A DNA stretch of 47,142 nucleotides from Verrucomicrobiales bacterium (GCA_028281705.1 JANQJH010000103.1:1-47142), one strand, 5' to 3'; numbered from the stretch's first letter, positions 1-9,540 are shown. Program-made: numbers and translations. The notes: generated from the letters alone by a model not told the origin.

Positions 1-1264
1 GGATGAAGACGTGTTCACCGGCTTCGACCATGCGTTTGGCGCGTTCGATCGTCAGTTGAGCGACACGCATGTGGGTTCGCGTGTCATTGTCATTGCTGCT
101 CGCCATGATCTCGGCGTTGGGCAGGGCGCGTTTGAGTTCCGTCACCTCTTCAGGACGTTCATCGATGAGGAGGAGGATGACCTTGGTATCCGGATAGTTG
201 GTATCCAGCGCCTGGGCGATATGCTCTAGCAGAGTGGTCTTGCCCGTCCTTGGCGGGGCCACGATGAGTCCGCGCTGTCCCCGTCCCACGGGTGAGATCA
301 TATCGATGATACGCGTGGTGTGGCGCTTGGGATCGGTCTCGAGGATCCAGCGCTTGTTGGGATTGATGGCGGTGAGTTCCTCGAAGATGGGGAGGTTCTG
401 ATAGACCGAGGGGTCTTTCTCGTTGATTGTGTGAATCGCGGTGAGTTGGGGACCGCGCGGGCCCTTGCGCACCTCGCCCTGGATAATCATCCCGTCGCGC
501 AGACCATAGTCCCGGACAAAATCGGGCGGGATGAAGGTGTCGCGGTTGGTCTGGTAGAAGTGCCGATCGACCTGGCGGAGAAATCCGAAGCCCTTGGGAC
601 TGAGTTCGACAAAGCCACCGCCATCGGTGGGCGGGCCCAGCTCGACTTCTTTCCGGGGTTTGCGTTCCCGCTCCTCCCCGTCTTCGTCGTGATCGCGGTG
701 GCGGTCGCGATGGCGACCCCGATGACGGCGTCCCTTTCGCGAGCGACGTTCATCGTGGCGGTCCTGGGGTGGGCCTTGCCTTCCCTTCGAGCCGTCGTTT
801 TCTCCGCCCGAGGGCGTGGTGGATGGGGCCTCACTCTTGGCCGCGGCTGTGGTCTCGGCCCCGTCACTCTTGGCGTCGGCTTCGGCTCCATCGCTCTTGG
901 CCGTCTCGCCCGGCTCCGAACTGGTGTCGACGCTGGAAGCTTTCTTCTTGGGCTTGACGGATCGGGCCGGCGCTATGGCCTCTTGGGTGGCGACGTTTTC
1001 GTTCTTCTCCTCGGCGACGGCGCTCTTTTTTGCGGCGGTCTTCTTCTTGGCGGCGGTCTTCTTCTTGGCGGCGGTCTTCTTCTTGGCCGCGGTCTTCTTC
1101 TTGGCGGCGGCCTTCTTCACGGCCTTCTTTTTGGCGGTGGCCTTTTTCTTGGCAGCAGTCTTCTTCTTGGCCGCTGCTTTCTTCTTGCCGGTAGCCTTTA
1201 CTCTGGTAGTGGCGATGGCTTCGTCTTCAAACAGCGTGGGCTCGTATTCGGGAGGGGTGCTCAT
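1..1264 (-). CDS. rho: Transcription termination factor Rho (3' end beyond window)
   Basis: Hexameric RNA helicase that ends factor-dependent transcription. The visible 421 codons start at ATG 1264. About 170 N-terminal residues are a Lys/Ala-rich tract of AAKKK-type repeats followed by an acidic/Arg-rich linker. Next comes the Rho cold-shock RNA-binding domain (GFGFLRQ ... YGLRDGM), then the ATPase with Walker A APPRTGKTT, Walker B LLLIDERPEEV and the SSNDNDTRTH segment typical of Rho. The C-terminal third (Q and R loops) lies outside the window. It follows yebC by 26 bases on the same strand, so the two are probably co-transcribed. The long low-complexity N-terminus is an insertion class known in Rho of several high-GC phyla. 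Identity is secure; only the role of the extension is open. Confidence 0.96.
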   Translation of the reverse strand, partial: MSTPPEYEPTLFEDEAIATTRVKATGKKKAAAKKKTAAKKKATAKKKAVKKAAAKKKTAAKKKTAAKKKTAAKKKTAAKKSAVAEEKNENVATQEAIAPARSVKPKKKASSVDTSSEPGETAKSDGAEADAKSDGAETTAAAKSEAPSTTPSGGENDGSKGRQGPPQDRHDERRSRKGRRHRGRHRDRHRDHDEDGEERERKPRKEVELGPPTDGGGFVELSPKGFGFLRQVDRHFYQTNRDTFIPPDFVRDYGLRDGMIIQGEVRKGPRGPQLTAIHTINEKDPSVYQNLPIFEELTAINPNKRWILETDPKRHTTRIIDMISPVGRGQRGLIVAPPRTGKTTLLEHIAQALDTNYPDTKVILLLIDERPEEVTELKRALPNAEIMASSNDNDTRTHMRVAQLTIERAKRMVEAGEHVFI

Positions 1265-1290
1265 GGGCACGGGGATGTTTTTACCAAGAA

Positions 1291-2049
1291 TTAGAGATTG
1301 ATTTGCGCCATCACGTCATCCGCGATGTCAAAATTGGAAAAGACGTTGACCGTATCGTCTTCATCATCAAGGGCTTCATACAGGCGAAGCACTTTCGCCG
1401 CCGTGGAGGAGTCCTCGATGGCGACGGATGTCTTGGGGACGTAGATCAGCTTCTGGGAAGCGACCTCAAGCCCGGCCTGGCGAACGTTTTCCGCCACCGC
1501 AGCAAGGTTCTCGTGGGCCGTGAGCAAGACGTGGACCTCGCCGTCGGCGTCCATTGAGGCGTCATCGGCTCCCGCTTCGAGGGCGACATCGAGCATTTGA
1601 TCCTCCGAGGCCTCGGCCAAGGGCACTTGGATTTCCCCCCGCCGATCGAAGAGGTAGGCGACGCTCCCGGCATTCCCCATGCTCCCGTTGTGTTTGTTGA
1701 AGGCGCTGCGGATAGCCGCGGCGGTCCGGTTCTTGTTGTCCGTCGCAGTCTCCACCAGCATGGCGATACCGCCCGCGGCGTAGCCTTCGTAGGTGATTTC
1801 GTCGTAGGACACGCCTTCGATTTCGCCGGCGCCCTTCTTGATGGCGCGCTGGATATTGTCGTTGGGCATGTTCTGATTTTTCGCCGCCGCGATGGCGTGG
1901 CGAAGCCTCGGATTGAGATCGGGGTCCTTGCCTCCCTCCTTGGTCGCGATGGCGATCTCGTGAGACAATTTGCTGAAGGCACGTCCTCTCTTGGCGTCGA
2001 CGACGCCCTTGATGTGCTTGACCTTACTCCATTTGTTATGACCTGCCAT
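1291..2049 (-). CDS. yebC: YebC/PmpR-family protein
   Basis: 252 residues, the normal length for YebC/PmpR/TACO1 proteins. The family has been linked to transcriptional regulation and, more recently, to translation of difficult sequences such as proline stretches. The start at 2049 is chosen because the family N-terminus MAGHNKWSKVKHIK begins exactly there. The frame stays open upstream, but those codons look non-coding. Other family signatures are KEGGKDPDLNPRLR, the NMPNDNIQRAIKKGAG segment, YEGYAAGG and the NKNRTAAAIRSAF segment. It ends 26 bases before rho on the same strand. The choice between transcription factor and translation factor cannot be made from sequence. Confidence 0.95.
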   Translation of the reverse strand: MAGHNKWSKVKHIKGVVDAKRGRAFSKLSHEIAIATKEGGKDPDLNPRLRHAIAAAKNQNMPNDNIQRAIKKGAGEIEGVSYDEITYEGYAAGGIAMLVETATDNKNRTAAAIRSAFNKHNGSMGNAGSVAYLFDRRGEIQVPLAEASEDQMLDVALEAGADDASMDADGEVHVLLTAHENLAAVAENVRQAGLEVASQKLIYVPKTSVAIEDSSTAAKVLRLYEALDDEDDTVNVFSNFDIADDVMAQINL

Positions 2050-2432
2050 AGATCGGGGTGTTGCGATCGTTCTGAGTCGAGATGATGGGGATAGGAGAGT
2101 ACGGATGGATGGTGAAACGGGTCCAGAGCACCACTTGGTGACAGACACGCCATCGTTTGGTTAGTCGAAGCTTTCGTCCTTCAGACGATCAACGGTGGGA
2201 GTGCGTTTAATAGGTGATCTCAGCCAAAAAGTGACCGAATCGGATGACTTTGCGGGAATGGAACCTCGCTCAGTACGTATGACCTCGGCTGTATCGGGGC
2301 AAGATCGGAATGGGTCAAGCGTTTTTCTGCGGGAAATATAAGGGACATTTATCTCTAGAACAATCGAAATTGTCACATGGCGTGGATTTCGCTTGCCCCC
2401 GACCGATCCAATCCAGGATGTTGTCCCCCGAC
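2050..2432. other. Divergent intergenic region between yebC and the K/A-rich gene
   Basis: 383 bases separate two divergent genes and should carry promoters for both yebC-rho (minus) and the K/A-rich gene (plus). A 71-codon minus-strand frame at 2161-2376 has no recognisable motifs and coding-unlike composition, so it is not called. I see no convincing hexamer pair, riboswitch or terminator. Confidence 0.5.
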
Positions 2433-2870
2433 ATGGGAAAACAGTATAACAAGCTAATCAAGAGGCGGAAACGCCGCCAGTATCTCGCGCGAAAACGCCA
2501 GCGAACGGCTGCCTCAGGCGCCGCGGGCAAGAAGGCGGCGAAGAAGGCGCCGGTGAAGAAAAAAGCGGTGAAAAAGGCGGCGAAGAAAGCGGCGGCGAAG
2601 AAGGCAGCGCCGAAGAAAGCCGCGGCGCCCAAGGAGGAGGCCGCCGCCAAGGCGGAACCCGCGCCGAAGAAAGCCGCTGCACCGAAGAAAGCCGCGGCGC
2701 CCAAGGAGGAAGCTGCGCCCAAGGAGGAAGTTGCACCTAAGGAGGAAGTTGCACCTAAGGAGGAAGCTGCACCCAAGGAGGAAGCCGCACCTAAGGAGGA
2801 AGCCGCACCCAAGGAGGAAGCCGCACCTAAGGAGGAAGCCGCACCCAAGGAAGAGGCCGCGGAAAGCTGA
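2433..2870 (+). CDS. Lys/Ala-rich histone H1-like small protein
   Basis: 145 residues from ATG 2433. The first 30 or so are strongly basic (MGKQYNKLIKRRKRR ...) and resemble the N-terminus of short basic proteins seen in Verrucomicrobiota. The rest is low complexity: AAKKA/KKAA blocks, then nine consecutive APKEE(A/V) hexapeptides at the C-terminus. The frame is open further upstream to 2310, but the preferred start is the MGKQYNK methionine because the preceding codons look non-coding. The basic head and body suggest a nucleic-acid-binding, histone H1-like protein, with the alternating-charge tail acting as a flexible spacer. That role is inference; only composition supports it. No Shine-Dalgarno sequence is evident. 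Confidence 0.75.
   Translation: MGKQYNKLIKRRKRRQYLARKRQRTAASGAAGKKAAKKAPVKKKAVKKAAKKAAAKKAAPKKAAAPKEEAAAKAEPAPKKAAAPKKAAAPKEEAAPKEEVAPKEEVAPKEEAAPKEEAAPKEEAAPKEEAAPKEEAAPKEEAAES
2697..2858 (+). repeat. Nine 18-base in-frame tandem repeats
   Basis: Nine contiguous 18-base units encode APKEEA or APKEEV. They differ only at a few synonymous or Ala/Val positions, for example gcgccc, gcaccc and gcacct for Ala-Pro. The near-identity suggests recent expansion by slippage or unequal exchange, so copy number may vary between strains. Confidence 0.9.
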
Positions 2871-2930
2871 GAGAATCGCGTTCTCCTCTCGACTTGGGAG
2901 CGGTACGAGCCGAAGATGTGAGGATTCTTC

Positions 2931-3296
2931 ATGGCATCCTCGGGAAACGGCTCCTCCAGTTGGATTCAGCTCGCGTTGCGCGTTGGGATATTCAGCCTGC
3001 GTTACCGCCCTTGGCGTCGCAAGCTGATGTTTTATCTGACACTCGGAGCCATGGGACAATTGGCTCTGGGGATGATCCTGCTCGAGGGCCTTGCGGAGTC
3101 CATTCCCTTGTTTGTCTGCTATTGGGGCTTCTGCGGCATGGTGGTTTGCACCATGCTCCTGCTCGCCGTTTACGACATGCTGGCCGTGCGGCAGGAACAG
3201 CGGATGGAACTGCAAAAGCTTCGCGAACGCATGTTTGTCGATCAACGGGAAACTCTGGCTCATGCCGACGATTCGGAAGACGCTGGAAAGACGTGA
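2931..3296 (+). CDS. Small protein with two membrane segments
   Basis: 121 residues with two clear hydrophobic segments, about residues 33-54 (LMFYLTLGAMGQLALGM...) and 58-83 (PLFVCYWGFCGMVVCTMLLLAV), then a charged helical C-terminus (RQEQRMELQKLRERM). I do not recognise the family. Its last 35 bases overlap the start of dgt in another frame, which suggests translational coupling and a shared transcript. The basic residues before the first segment suggest that both ends lie in the cytoplasm. No function is assigned. Confidence 0.7.
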   Translation: MASSGNGSSSWIQLALRVGIFSLRYRPWRRKLMFYLTLGAMGQLALGMILLEGLAESIPLFVCYWGFCGMVVCTMLLLAVYDMLAVRQEQRMELQKLRERMFVDQRETLAHADDSEDAGKT

Positions 3297-4410
3297 GCTG
3301 GAGTCCCTGGCCCCGTACGCGCAGCGGGTGGCGGAATCCGTGGGGCGCACCCATTTCGAACCGCAGCACGACTACCGCACGGCCTACCAGCGGGATCGGG
3401 CGCGGATCATTCACTCCCGGGCATTTCGACGCCTGGAGGGAAAGACCCAGGTCTTTCTCAATCGGACGGGTGACCATCTCCGGACCCGGTTGACCCATAC
3501 GATCGAGGTCTCCTCCATCAGCCGTGCCCTCGCCTGCGCGCTCTCCCTGAACGAGGATCTGGCGGAGACCATCGCGCTGGCCCATGACCTCGGGCACGCT
3601 CCCTTTGGTCATGCGGGAGAAAAGAAGCTCAACGAGCTGATGCGCGATCACGGCGGATTCGAGCACAATGTGCAAAGCCTGCGCCTCGTCGAAATCATCG
3701 AATCGAAGTATCCCGAGTTCCCCGGGCTCAATCTTTCCTACGAAGTGCTGGAGGGACTGCGCAAGCACGACGAGGGCTACCTCCGGCCAGAGGGGAAGGC
3801 CACCTCGGCGGAGACATTTCTCCAGCCGTCGTTGGAAGGCCAGGTGGCGAATCTCGCGGATGAGATCACCTATTACAGTCACGATCTCGACGACGGATTG
3901 GATTCCGGACTCATCTCGGCGGATCAGTTAGGCGAACTGGAAGCCTGGCGCGCGTGCTGCGATCGGGTGCAGGCTGAGTTTCCCCAACTGGAGGGTGACC
4001 TCTACCTCCGCTACGTCATACGCATTCTCATCGATACTCAGGTGGAGCGCTTGGTGGCGGAGACGCGCCGCCGGATCGCGGAGGCCAAGGTGGAGACGGC
4101 CGATGATGTGCGGCGGCATCCCTGTCCCTTGGTGGCCTACGATCCCGATTGGAAACGAGCCAATCTGCAATTGAGAGCCTTTCTCTACGAGAACCTCTAC
4201 TACCATCAGGAGGTCGATGGGGCGAATCTCGAAGCGACGTCGAAGATGGATGCCGTCTTCAACCACTATGTGAATCATCCGGAGCTGCTGGGCCGTGAAG
4301 CTGCCAATCGATTGGAGTCGGAAGGGCTCTACCGAACGGTGTGCGATTACATCGCCGGCATGACGGATCGCTTTCTCGAAGATGAGTATGATAGGATTGT
4401 TTCCGCTTGA
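3262..4410 (+). CDS. dgt: Deoxyguanosinetriphosphate triphosphohydrolase-like protein
   Basis: 382 residues. HD-domain hydrolase that cleaves dNTPs to nucleoside and triphosphate and adjusts dNTP pools. Family signatures in order are [36 protein letters not shown] (first metal-binding His), [16 protein letters not shown] (HD motif), GFEHN and HDEGYL. The start at ATG 3262 gives the usual N-terminus; the longer open frame upstream overlaps the preceding membrane-protein gene. Length fits the type-2 (dgt-like) subfamily rather than the longer E. coli Dgt. The stop overlaps the next start by one base (TGATG), so the gene is likely coupled to the NagB-like gene. Confidence 0.93.
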   Translation: MPTIRKTLERRELESLAPYAQRVAESVGRTHFEPQHDYRTAYQRDRARIIHSRAFRRLEGKTQVFLNRTGDHLRTRLTHTIEVSSISRALACALSLNEDLAETIALAHDLGHAPFGHAGEKKLNELMRDHGGFEHNVQSLRLVEIIESKYPEFPGLNLSYEVLEGLRKHDEGYLRPEGKATSAETFLQPSLEGQVANLADEITYYSHDLDDGLDSGLISADQLGELEAWRACCDRVQAEFPQLEGDLYLRYVIRILIDTQVERLVAETRRRIAEAKVETADDVRRHPCPLVAYDPDWKRANLQLRAFLYENLYYHQEVDGANLEATSKMDAVFNHYVNHPELLGREAANRLESEGLYRTVCDYIAGMTDRFLEDEYDRIVSA

Positions 4411-5387
4411 TGAAGAATTTCTTGGCGGAGAAGCCGGGGCTCTGGCAGCATTTCGACATGGCACGCAAACGAAGTTCACTCGCGCCCGACTGGTGGGATT
4501 ACACGACGCTCGATCCTGAGATCATTCGGGACGCGGCTGCTCTAACGGTCTCCGACATGCAGCAGCTTTCACGGCCCGGGTTTGAGGTAATCCTTCATGA
4601 TACCCTGGAGGATTTCTATCTGGCGGAGGCCTTGGAATACGTCGTGGCCTGGCGGCGAGCGACGGCGGACAATCCCGTTGGCATCTGTGGTCCCATCGGT
4701 CCCACCGAGCAGCTGCCCTTGGTAGCCCGGCTGGTCAGTGAGCTTGGGCTGTCACTGGCTCACGGGCATTTTTGGGGCATGGACGAATGGGTATTGGATG
4801 GTGCTGAAGTGCCAGTGAGTCATCCGCTGTCGTTTGAGAGGGCGGACCGGGAGCTGTGTTTTGACCGGATCGAGAAGGGATTGGCCATGCCGGAGGAGAA
4901 CCTGCACTTTCCCAAGGCGGATGTGAGTTCCTTCGTTTCGAGTTGGGAGGGGGTGCATTGTGCGGTCATGCAGGGTGGGCAGGGGGATATCAAGCACTGG
5001 GCCTTCAACGACCCCTTGCCGCGGGAGGGGGATTATCTCGAGGCTCCGCCGTCTCCGGAAGAGTACCGAAAGCTTGGCACGCGTGTCGTCGATCTCCATC
5101 CGGTGACGATTAGTCAGAATGCGAGGACCTCCGGTGGCGGGAATGTATCTCTCGTTCCCACCCAGGCGGTGACCGTGGGGCCGAGGGAAACCTGGCTGGC
5201 GGAGAAGGTATCGATTTGGCAAGCGGGGACCCATGACAACCCGTTTGGCATGCGTCTCACCACCTTCATGATATCCAAGGGGCTGGCGGATTCCTCCGTG
5301 CCCATGTCATTGCTGGCAGATCATCCGCAGGTGGAATTCCACTTTTATCGCGGCGGGATTGGCGATTGTGCCATTGAGATGCATTGA
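4410..5387 (+). CDS. NagB-family sugar-phosphate isomerase/deaminase-like protein
   Basis: 325 residues. It matches the glucosamine-6-phosphate deaminase / 6-phosphogluconolactonase fold. [17 protein letters not shown] corresponds to the sugar-phosphate-binding loop, [11 protein letters not shown] to the active-site DEY/DEW segment, and [16 protein letters not shown] to the GxGxDGHIAFNEP loop of NagB. The last motif is divergent (His shifted, Asp for Glu), so true deaminase activity is not certain. The ATG at 4410 overlaps the dgt stop; a second in-frame ATG sits at 4458. The zinc dehydrogenase follows after 8 bases, suggesting a small catabolic pair acting on an aminosugar or related sugar phosphate. 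Confidence 0.8.
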   Translation: MKNFLAEKPGLWQHFDMARKRSSLAPDWWDYTTLDPEIIRDAAALTVSDMQQLSRPGFEVILHDTLEDFYLAEALEYVVAWRRATADNPVGICGPIGPTEQLPLVARLVSELGLSLAHGHFWGMDEWVLDGAEVPVSHPLSFERADRELCFDRIEKGLAMPEENLHFPKADVSSFVSSWEGVHCAVMQGGQGDIKHWAFNDPLPREGDYLEAPPSPEEYRKLGTRVVDLHPVTISQNARTSGGGNVSLVPTQAVTVGPRETWLAEKVSIWQAGTHDNPFGMRLTTFMISKGLADSSVPMSLLADHPQVEFHFYRGGIGDCAIEMH

Positions 5388-5395
5388 GGTTGTTG

Positions 5396-6502
5396 ATGGA
5401 AACGCGACTGGCCTACATTGAAAAACCGGGCGGACCGGTGCGGGTCGACGTGCGGCCGCTGCCGGACCTGGAACCGGGGGCGGTTCTCCTGCGCACGCGC
5501 TACAGCGAGGTTTGCGGGACTGACTGTCATTTGTTCCACGGGCGATTGCCAGGTGTACCTTATCCCTTGACGCCAGGGCATGTGAATGTGGGGGAGATCG
5601 AGGCGATGAACGGGGTGGTGTTGGATGTGGAGGGGCGGCCATTTGCCGAAGGCGACGTGGTCACCTTTCTCGATGTGCATGAGACCTGCGGTGCGTGCTG
5701 GCATTGTCTCGTGGCCAAGGCATCGACCCGGTGCCCGTCGCGGCGCGTTTACGGAATCACCTATGGCACTGATGAGGGACTGTTAGGTGGTTGGAGCCGG
5801 CACCTTTATCTCAAGCCGGGGGTGCGCATCATGCGGCTGCCTCAAGCGTTGGATCCAAGGCAGTTCATTGCCGGCGGATGCGGGATGGCGACGGCTTTTC
5901 ATGCCGTGGAACGATCGGAGATCCGGCTTGGTGATACGGTGGTGGTGCAGGGAAGTGGTCCCGTGGGATTGAGCGCGGTGGCTTTCGCCCGGCTTGCGGG
6001 TGCGGGCGACATCATCTTGATCGGCGCTCCGGAGAGCCGATTGGCATTGGGGCGGGAATTTGGTGCCGATGTGAGTGTCGATATCACGCAACGGGCTCCT
6101 GCTCAGAGGGTGGAGGCGGTCTTGGAGCGAACCCAGGGCCGCGGGGCTGATGTCGTCATCGAGGCTAGCGGCGCTCCCTCGGCCGTGGCTGAAGGCGTGC
6201 AAATGGCGCGTGATGCTGGGCGCTATGTCATCGTGGGGCAGTATACGGACAATGGCGATGTGACCCTGAACCCGCATCGGGACATCAACAAGAAGCATCT
6301 CGATATCCGGGGATGCTGGGGGGCGGAGTTCACGCATGTGTATCGCGGTCTCTCGATGATGGCTCGATCTGGGGCGCGATTTCCGTGGGGCGCGATGATC
6401 TCGCGGGACTATGGTTTGCACGAAGCCGCGCAAGCGCTCGATGATGTGGAGAATCTTCGGGTGATCAAAGCGGTCATTGACCCATGGCGAGAGAAGGCGT
6501 GA
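5396..6502 (+). CDS. Zinc-dependent alcohol dehydrogenase (MDR family)
   Basis: 368 residues, normal for medium-chain dehydrogenases. The N-terminal GroES-like domain has the catalytic Cys (VCGTDCH) and a histidine in PGHVNVGEI, where the usual GHE motif reads GHV. The structural-zinc cysteines follow the C-x2-C-x2-C-x7-C pattern in CGACWHC...C. The NAD(P)-binding Rossmann motif GSGPVG lies near residue 182. The start at ATG 5396, 8 bases after the previous stop, is preferred over upstream TTG codons. The substrate is unknown; sorbitol/threonine-type dehydrogenases are the nearest general class. Paired with the NagB-like gene it may oxidise a sugar or polyol. Confidence 0.88.
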   Translation: METRLAYIEKPGGPVRVDVRPLPDLEPGAVLLRTRYSEVCGTDCHLFHGRLPGVPYPLTPGHVNVGEIEAMNGVVLDVEGRPFAEGDVVTFLDVHETCGACWHCLVAKASTRCPSRRVYGITYGTDEGLLGGWSRHLYLKPGVRIMRLPQALDPRQFIAGGCGMATAFHAVERSEIRLGDTVVVQGSGPVGLSAVAFARLAGAGDIILIGAPESRLALGREFGADVSVDITQRAPAQRVEAVLERTQGRGADVVIEASGAPSAVAEGVQMARDAGRYVIVGQYTDNGDVTLNPHRDINKKHLDIRGCWGAEFTHVYRGLSMMARSGARFPWGAMISRDYGLHEAAQALDDVENLRVIKAVIDPWREKA

Positions 6503-6518
6503 CGCCTCAGGAGGCGTC
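6501..6518. terminator. Hairpin across two convergent stop codons
   Basis: GACGCCTC and GAGGCGTC form an 8-base inverted repeat with a 2-base centre. It overlaps the stop of the alcohol dehydrogenase and the last codons of the Hsp70 gene, which converge here with only 4 bases between them. No long T-run follows on either strand, so efficiency as an intrinsic terminator is uncertain. Confidence 0.45.
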
Positions 6519-8315
6519 TTCCATGGCCTTCTGCATCAGGAGTGCCGCGAGTTCCTGAGTCGCTTCATCAAGGGCGTTGTTCGCCGTTTTCAGGGCCTGA
6601 GCGTCGCTTCCGTCGAGGGCTCTTCTGACACGGGCAGCCGCGTCGAGAATGCTTGCTCGTTCTTCTTCCGCTAACTGATCACCCACAAGGTTGAGCGCTT
6701 GATCGACCGCGGGCAGGAGTTCCTCGCTCTTGAGTCGTGCTTCTGTGAAGACGCGCTCATTCATGTCGTCGAAGGCGTGGTCGACGGATTCGGAGATCAT
6801 CGCCTCGACCCGGTGGTCGTCGACATCGACGGCGGCGTTCTGGATCTCGAGAAGGAGGTCCTTTCCCGTTTTGGTGTTGCGTGTCAGGACTTCGAGGATC
6901 CCGTTCTCGTCGATGTGGAATTGCACGCCGATGCGAGCGCTTCCCTTGGGGCCGGGATCGAACGGGACTTCGATCTTCCCGAGTTCCCAGTTGTCCCGCG
7001 CCATCTCGCGTTCCCCTTGGAGCACGCGGACGAGCATGGATTGCTGATCCGGGACGGCGTTGGTGAACATCTCGCCGGCTTTGGCGGGAATGGTCGTGTT
7101 TCGCGGGATGATGACGTTCATGAGACCGCCGAAGCTCTCGATGCCGAGAGAGAGAGGGGTGACATCGAGGAGGACCATGTTTCGCAGGGAGCCCGAGAGG
7201 ATCCCGCTCTGCACGGTAGCTCCCATGGCAACGGTTTCATCGGGATGTTGCGAGGTGTTGGCCTCGCGCCCAAAGAGATCGGTGACGAACCGCCTAACAA
7301 GGGGCATGCGCGTGCTGCCGCCGACGAGGAGGACTTCGTCTAACTGTTCCTCCTGCAGCTGGGCATCGTGTAGTGCCCGGAGACAGAGAGGTCGCGTGCG
7401 TTCAATGATGGGGAGCGCCAGCTTCTCCAGGTCTTCGCGGGTGATGTGATGTTCAAAGTGCTCTTCGCCTTCGACGAAGGGCAGGCGGACGATGTACTCC
7501 GACTGTTCGGAGAGTGCGATCTTGGCGGCTTCCGAAGCTTGGCGGAACTTGATTTGAATGGCGGCCGATTGGGCGGCGAGAGGGGGATGGTTCGGCCGAA
7601 AGCGTTGCCAGAGGTGTTGGGCGAGGACGTCATCGATGTCGTCACCCCCCAGGAAGGTGTCCCCGTTGGTGGCCAGCACCTGGAACACACCATCACGGAT
7701 CTCGAGTACGGAGATATCAAAGGTGCCGCCTCCGAGATCGTAGACGGCGATCTTGGTTCTCTCTTTGGAGCGGTGGAGACCAAAGGCGAGGGCGGCCGCC
7801 GTGGGTTCGTTGACGATGCGGTCCACGGCGAGGCCGGCCAGGGTTCCGGCGCGCTTGGTGGCCTGCCGCTGGGCGTCGTTGAAATAGGCGGGTACCGTGA
7901 TGACGGCCTGTTCGACCGAATGGCCCATGGCGGTTTCGGCCGTAGTTTTGAGTTCCTTGAGAATAAGGGCGGAAATTTCCTCCGGGCTCAAGCTCTCTTG
8001 CCCGCGGTGGGGAATCGCGATCCTGACAAAGCCATCCCGGTCCGCGGTCAGGGGAAAGGCGTGCCGGGTGGGATCGACTTCGCTGAGCCGTTTGCCCATC
8101 AGCCGCTTGACCGAGGTGACGACGCGCTCGGGGGCGAGGGCGCGTTGGCGCAGAGCCGTGATCCCGACTTCAGCGGGGCCGTCCCCCTGGGGAAGATGGA
8201 CGGCGGAGGGGATGGAACGCTGTCCCTCCTGGTTGGCTAACAAGATGGGAAACCCAGAGTCGACCGTGCCGACGAGCGAGTTGGTGGTGCCGAGATCGAT
8301 ACCGAGAATGGCCAT
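6507..8315 (-). CDS. Hsp70 (DnaK/HscA-type) chaperone
   Basis: 602 residues. ATP-driven protein-folding chaperone. The nucleotide-binding domain has IDLGTTNS at residues 5-12, [17 protein letters not shown], the second phosphate motif [10 protein letters not shown] and the adenosine motif [11 protein letters not shown]. The substrate-binding beta domain contains [11 protein letters not shown] and the helical lid follows. It is about 35 residues shorter than classical DnaK and ends without the Gly/Met-rich tail or an acidic terminal motif, so HscA-like or accessory Hsp70 is possible. No dnaJ, grpE or isc genes are adjacent. It is convergent with the dehydrogenase gene and divergent from the enolase-family gene. 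Confidence 0.93.
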   Translation of the reverse strand: MAILGIDLGTTNSLVGTVDSGFPILLANQEGQRSIPSAVHLPQGDGPAEVGITALRQRALAPERVVTSVKRLMGKRLSEVDPTRHAFPLTADRDGFVRIAIPHRGQESLSPEEISALILKELKTTAETAMGHSVEQAVITVPAYFNDAQRQATKRAGTLAGLAVDRIVNEPTAAALAFGLHRSKERTKIAVYDLGGGTFDISVLEIRDGVFQVLATNGDTFLGGDDIDDVLAQHLWQRFRPNHPPLAAQSAAIQIKFRQASEAAKIALSEQSEYIVRLPFVEGEEHFEHHITREDLEKLALPIIERTRPLCLRALHDAQLQEEQLDEVLLVGGSTRMPLVRRFVTDLFGREANTSQHPDETVAMGATVQSGILSGSLRNMVLLDVTPLSLGIESFGGLMNVIIPRNTTIPAKAGEMFTNAVPDQQSMLVRVLQGEREMARDNWELGKIEVPFDPGPKGSARIGVQFHIDENGILEVLTRNTKTGKDLLLEIQNAAVDVDDHRVEAMISESVDHAFDDMNERVFTEARLKSEELLPAVDQALNLVGDQLAEEERASILDAAARVRRALDGSDAQALKTANNALDEATQELAALLMQKAMEDAS

Positions 8316-8360
8316 ACGAAGTGCTTTACGCGGGATTGAGCGTTGGACAATGTGGAACCG

Positions 8361-8366
8361 TATTAT
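8361..8366 (+). promoter_or_regulatory. Possible -10 element for a leaderless transcript
   Basis: TATTAT lies 6 bases upstream of the ATG at 8373. If used as a -10 hexamer it would place the transcription start at or next to the A of the start codon. No Shine-Dalgarno sequence is present. No good -35 lies 16-18 bases upstream, so this is weak. Confidence 0.25.
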
Positions 8367-8372
8367 CCTTCT

Positions 8373-9482
8373 ATGAAGATCACACGTTTACGAGTTTATC
8401 AGGTCGATCTCCCGCTGCACGAGGGGAGTTATCAATGGTCGGGCGGCAAGTCTGTCAGCGTTTTTGACAGCACGGTGGTGGCCCTGGAGACTGACAGTGG
8501 GCTGGTGGGGCACGGGGAGGTTTGTCCCTTGGGTCCCGTCTATTTGCCCTCCTACGCTGCCGGTGTGCGCGCCGGCATTGGCGAAATGGCCTCCCACGTC
8601 TTGGGGCTCGATCCGCGCCAGCCGGCGGTGGTGTACCGGGCGATGGATCGCGCGATCAAGGGGCATCCCTATGCGAAATCGGGCATCGACATGGCGTGCT
8701 GGGATCTCTTGGGGCAGGCGTCGAGTCAACCGCTGTGCCATCTCCTGGGCGGCCGGTTTGGCGAGGATCATGTACTCTACCGGGCCATTTCTCAGGAGGC
8801 TCCCGAGGTCATGGCGCGCAAGGTGGCGGGATATCGTGAGGAAGGCTACCGGCGCTTTCAGCTCAAGGTCGGGGGCGATCCAGAGGTCGACATTGATCGG
8901 ATCCACGCCGTGGCCGATTTGATGCAGGCGGGCGACGTCTTGGTCGCCGATGCCAACACGGGCTGGTTGATGAAGGATGCGATGCGGGTCGTTCGCGGAG
9001 TCAAAGACCTCGACGTCTTCATCGAGCAGCCCTGCGAGACCTACGAGGAGTGTCTCTCGATTCGCCGGAAGTCGGACCATCCCTTCGTGCTCGACGAGAG
9101 CATCTACAACATTCCCGAACTCATTCGCGCGGTGAATGATCAGGCGATGGATGCAATCAATGTGAAGATCTCCAAGCTCGGAGGGCTGACGAAGGCCCGT
9201 GAGATTCGCGATGTGTGTGTGGCCATGGGGATTGCGATGACCATTGAAGACACCTGGGGCGGGGACATCGTGACGGCGGCGATCTCTCACCTGGCGCACA
9301 GCACGCCGCCAGAGCTGCTCTTCACCTCGACGGACTTCAACAGCTATGTCACGGTCTCCATCGCCGAGGGTGCACCACAGCGCGTTCAAGGACGCATGGC
9401 CGCCTCGACGGCGCCGGGACTGGGGATTCAACCGCGGATGGAAGTGCTGGGTGATCCGGTTTTCGAATTGGCCCTGGATTGA
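8373..9482 (+). CDS. Enolase-superfamily enzyme, probable cis-3-hydroxy-L-proline dehydratase type
   Basis: 369 residues. Mandelate-racemase/muconate-lactonizing subgroup fold. Visible features are the N-terminal capping domain, FQLKVGG (first catalytic Lys region), [14 protein letters not shown] and VLDESI supplying the three metal ligands Asp, Glu and Asp, and [10 protein letters not shown] carrying the second Lys. N-terminal motifs [16 protein letters not shown] and [14 protein letters not shown] resemble members described as cis-3-hydroxyproline dehydratases, hence the call. Substrate assignment within this superfamily from motifs alone is risky; dipeptide epimerase or an acid-sugar dehydratase are alternatives. 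It stands alone on the plus strand, divergent from the Hsp70 gene. ATG 8373 is preferred over upstream in-frame codons. Confidence 0.8.
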   Translation: MKITRLRVYQVDLPLHEGSYQWSGGKSVSVFDSTVVALETDSGLVGHGEVCPLGPVYLPSYAAGVRAGIGEMASHVLGLDPRQPAVVYRAMDRAIKGHPYAKSGIDMACWDLLGQASSQPLCHLLGGRFGEDHVLYRAISQEAPEVMARKVAGYREEGYRRFQLKVGGDPEVDIDRIHAVADLMQAGDVLVADANTGWLMKDAMRVVRGVKDLDVFIEQPCETYEECLSIRRKSDHPFVLDESIYNIPELIRAVNDQAMDAINVKISKLGGLTKAREIRDVCVAMGIAMTIEDTWGGDIVTAAISHLAHSTPPELLFTSTDFNSYVTVSIAEGAPQRVQGRMAASTAPGLGIQPRMEVLGDPVFELALD

Positions 9483-9540
9483 GCTCGAGGCGCCGATGGA
9501 GGATTAAATTAAACAAATAGGGACCGATGGGACGCCGGTC

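Noticed and set aside
320-1294. Long plus-strand open frame opposite rho, rich in Gly/Leu
   Set aside because: It is the antisense of the Lys/Ala-rich and CSD parts of rho; composition is the mirror of that repeat and there are no motifs.
2697-2858. Regular repeats as a CRISPR array
   Set aside because: Units are contiguous 18-mers without spacers and lie in frame inside a protein gene; no cas genes nearby.
7446-8240. 264-codon plus-strand frame opposite the Hsp70 gene
   Set aside because: Antisense shadow of a clearly conserved chaperone gene; no family features.
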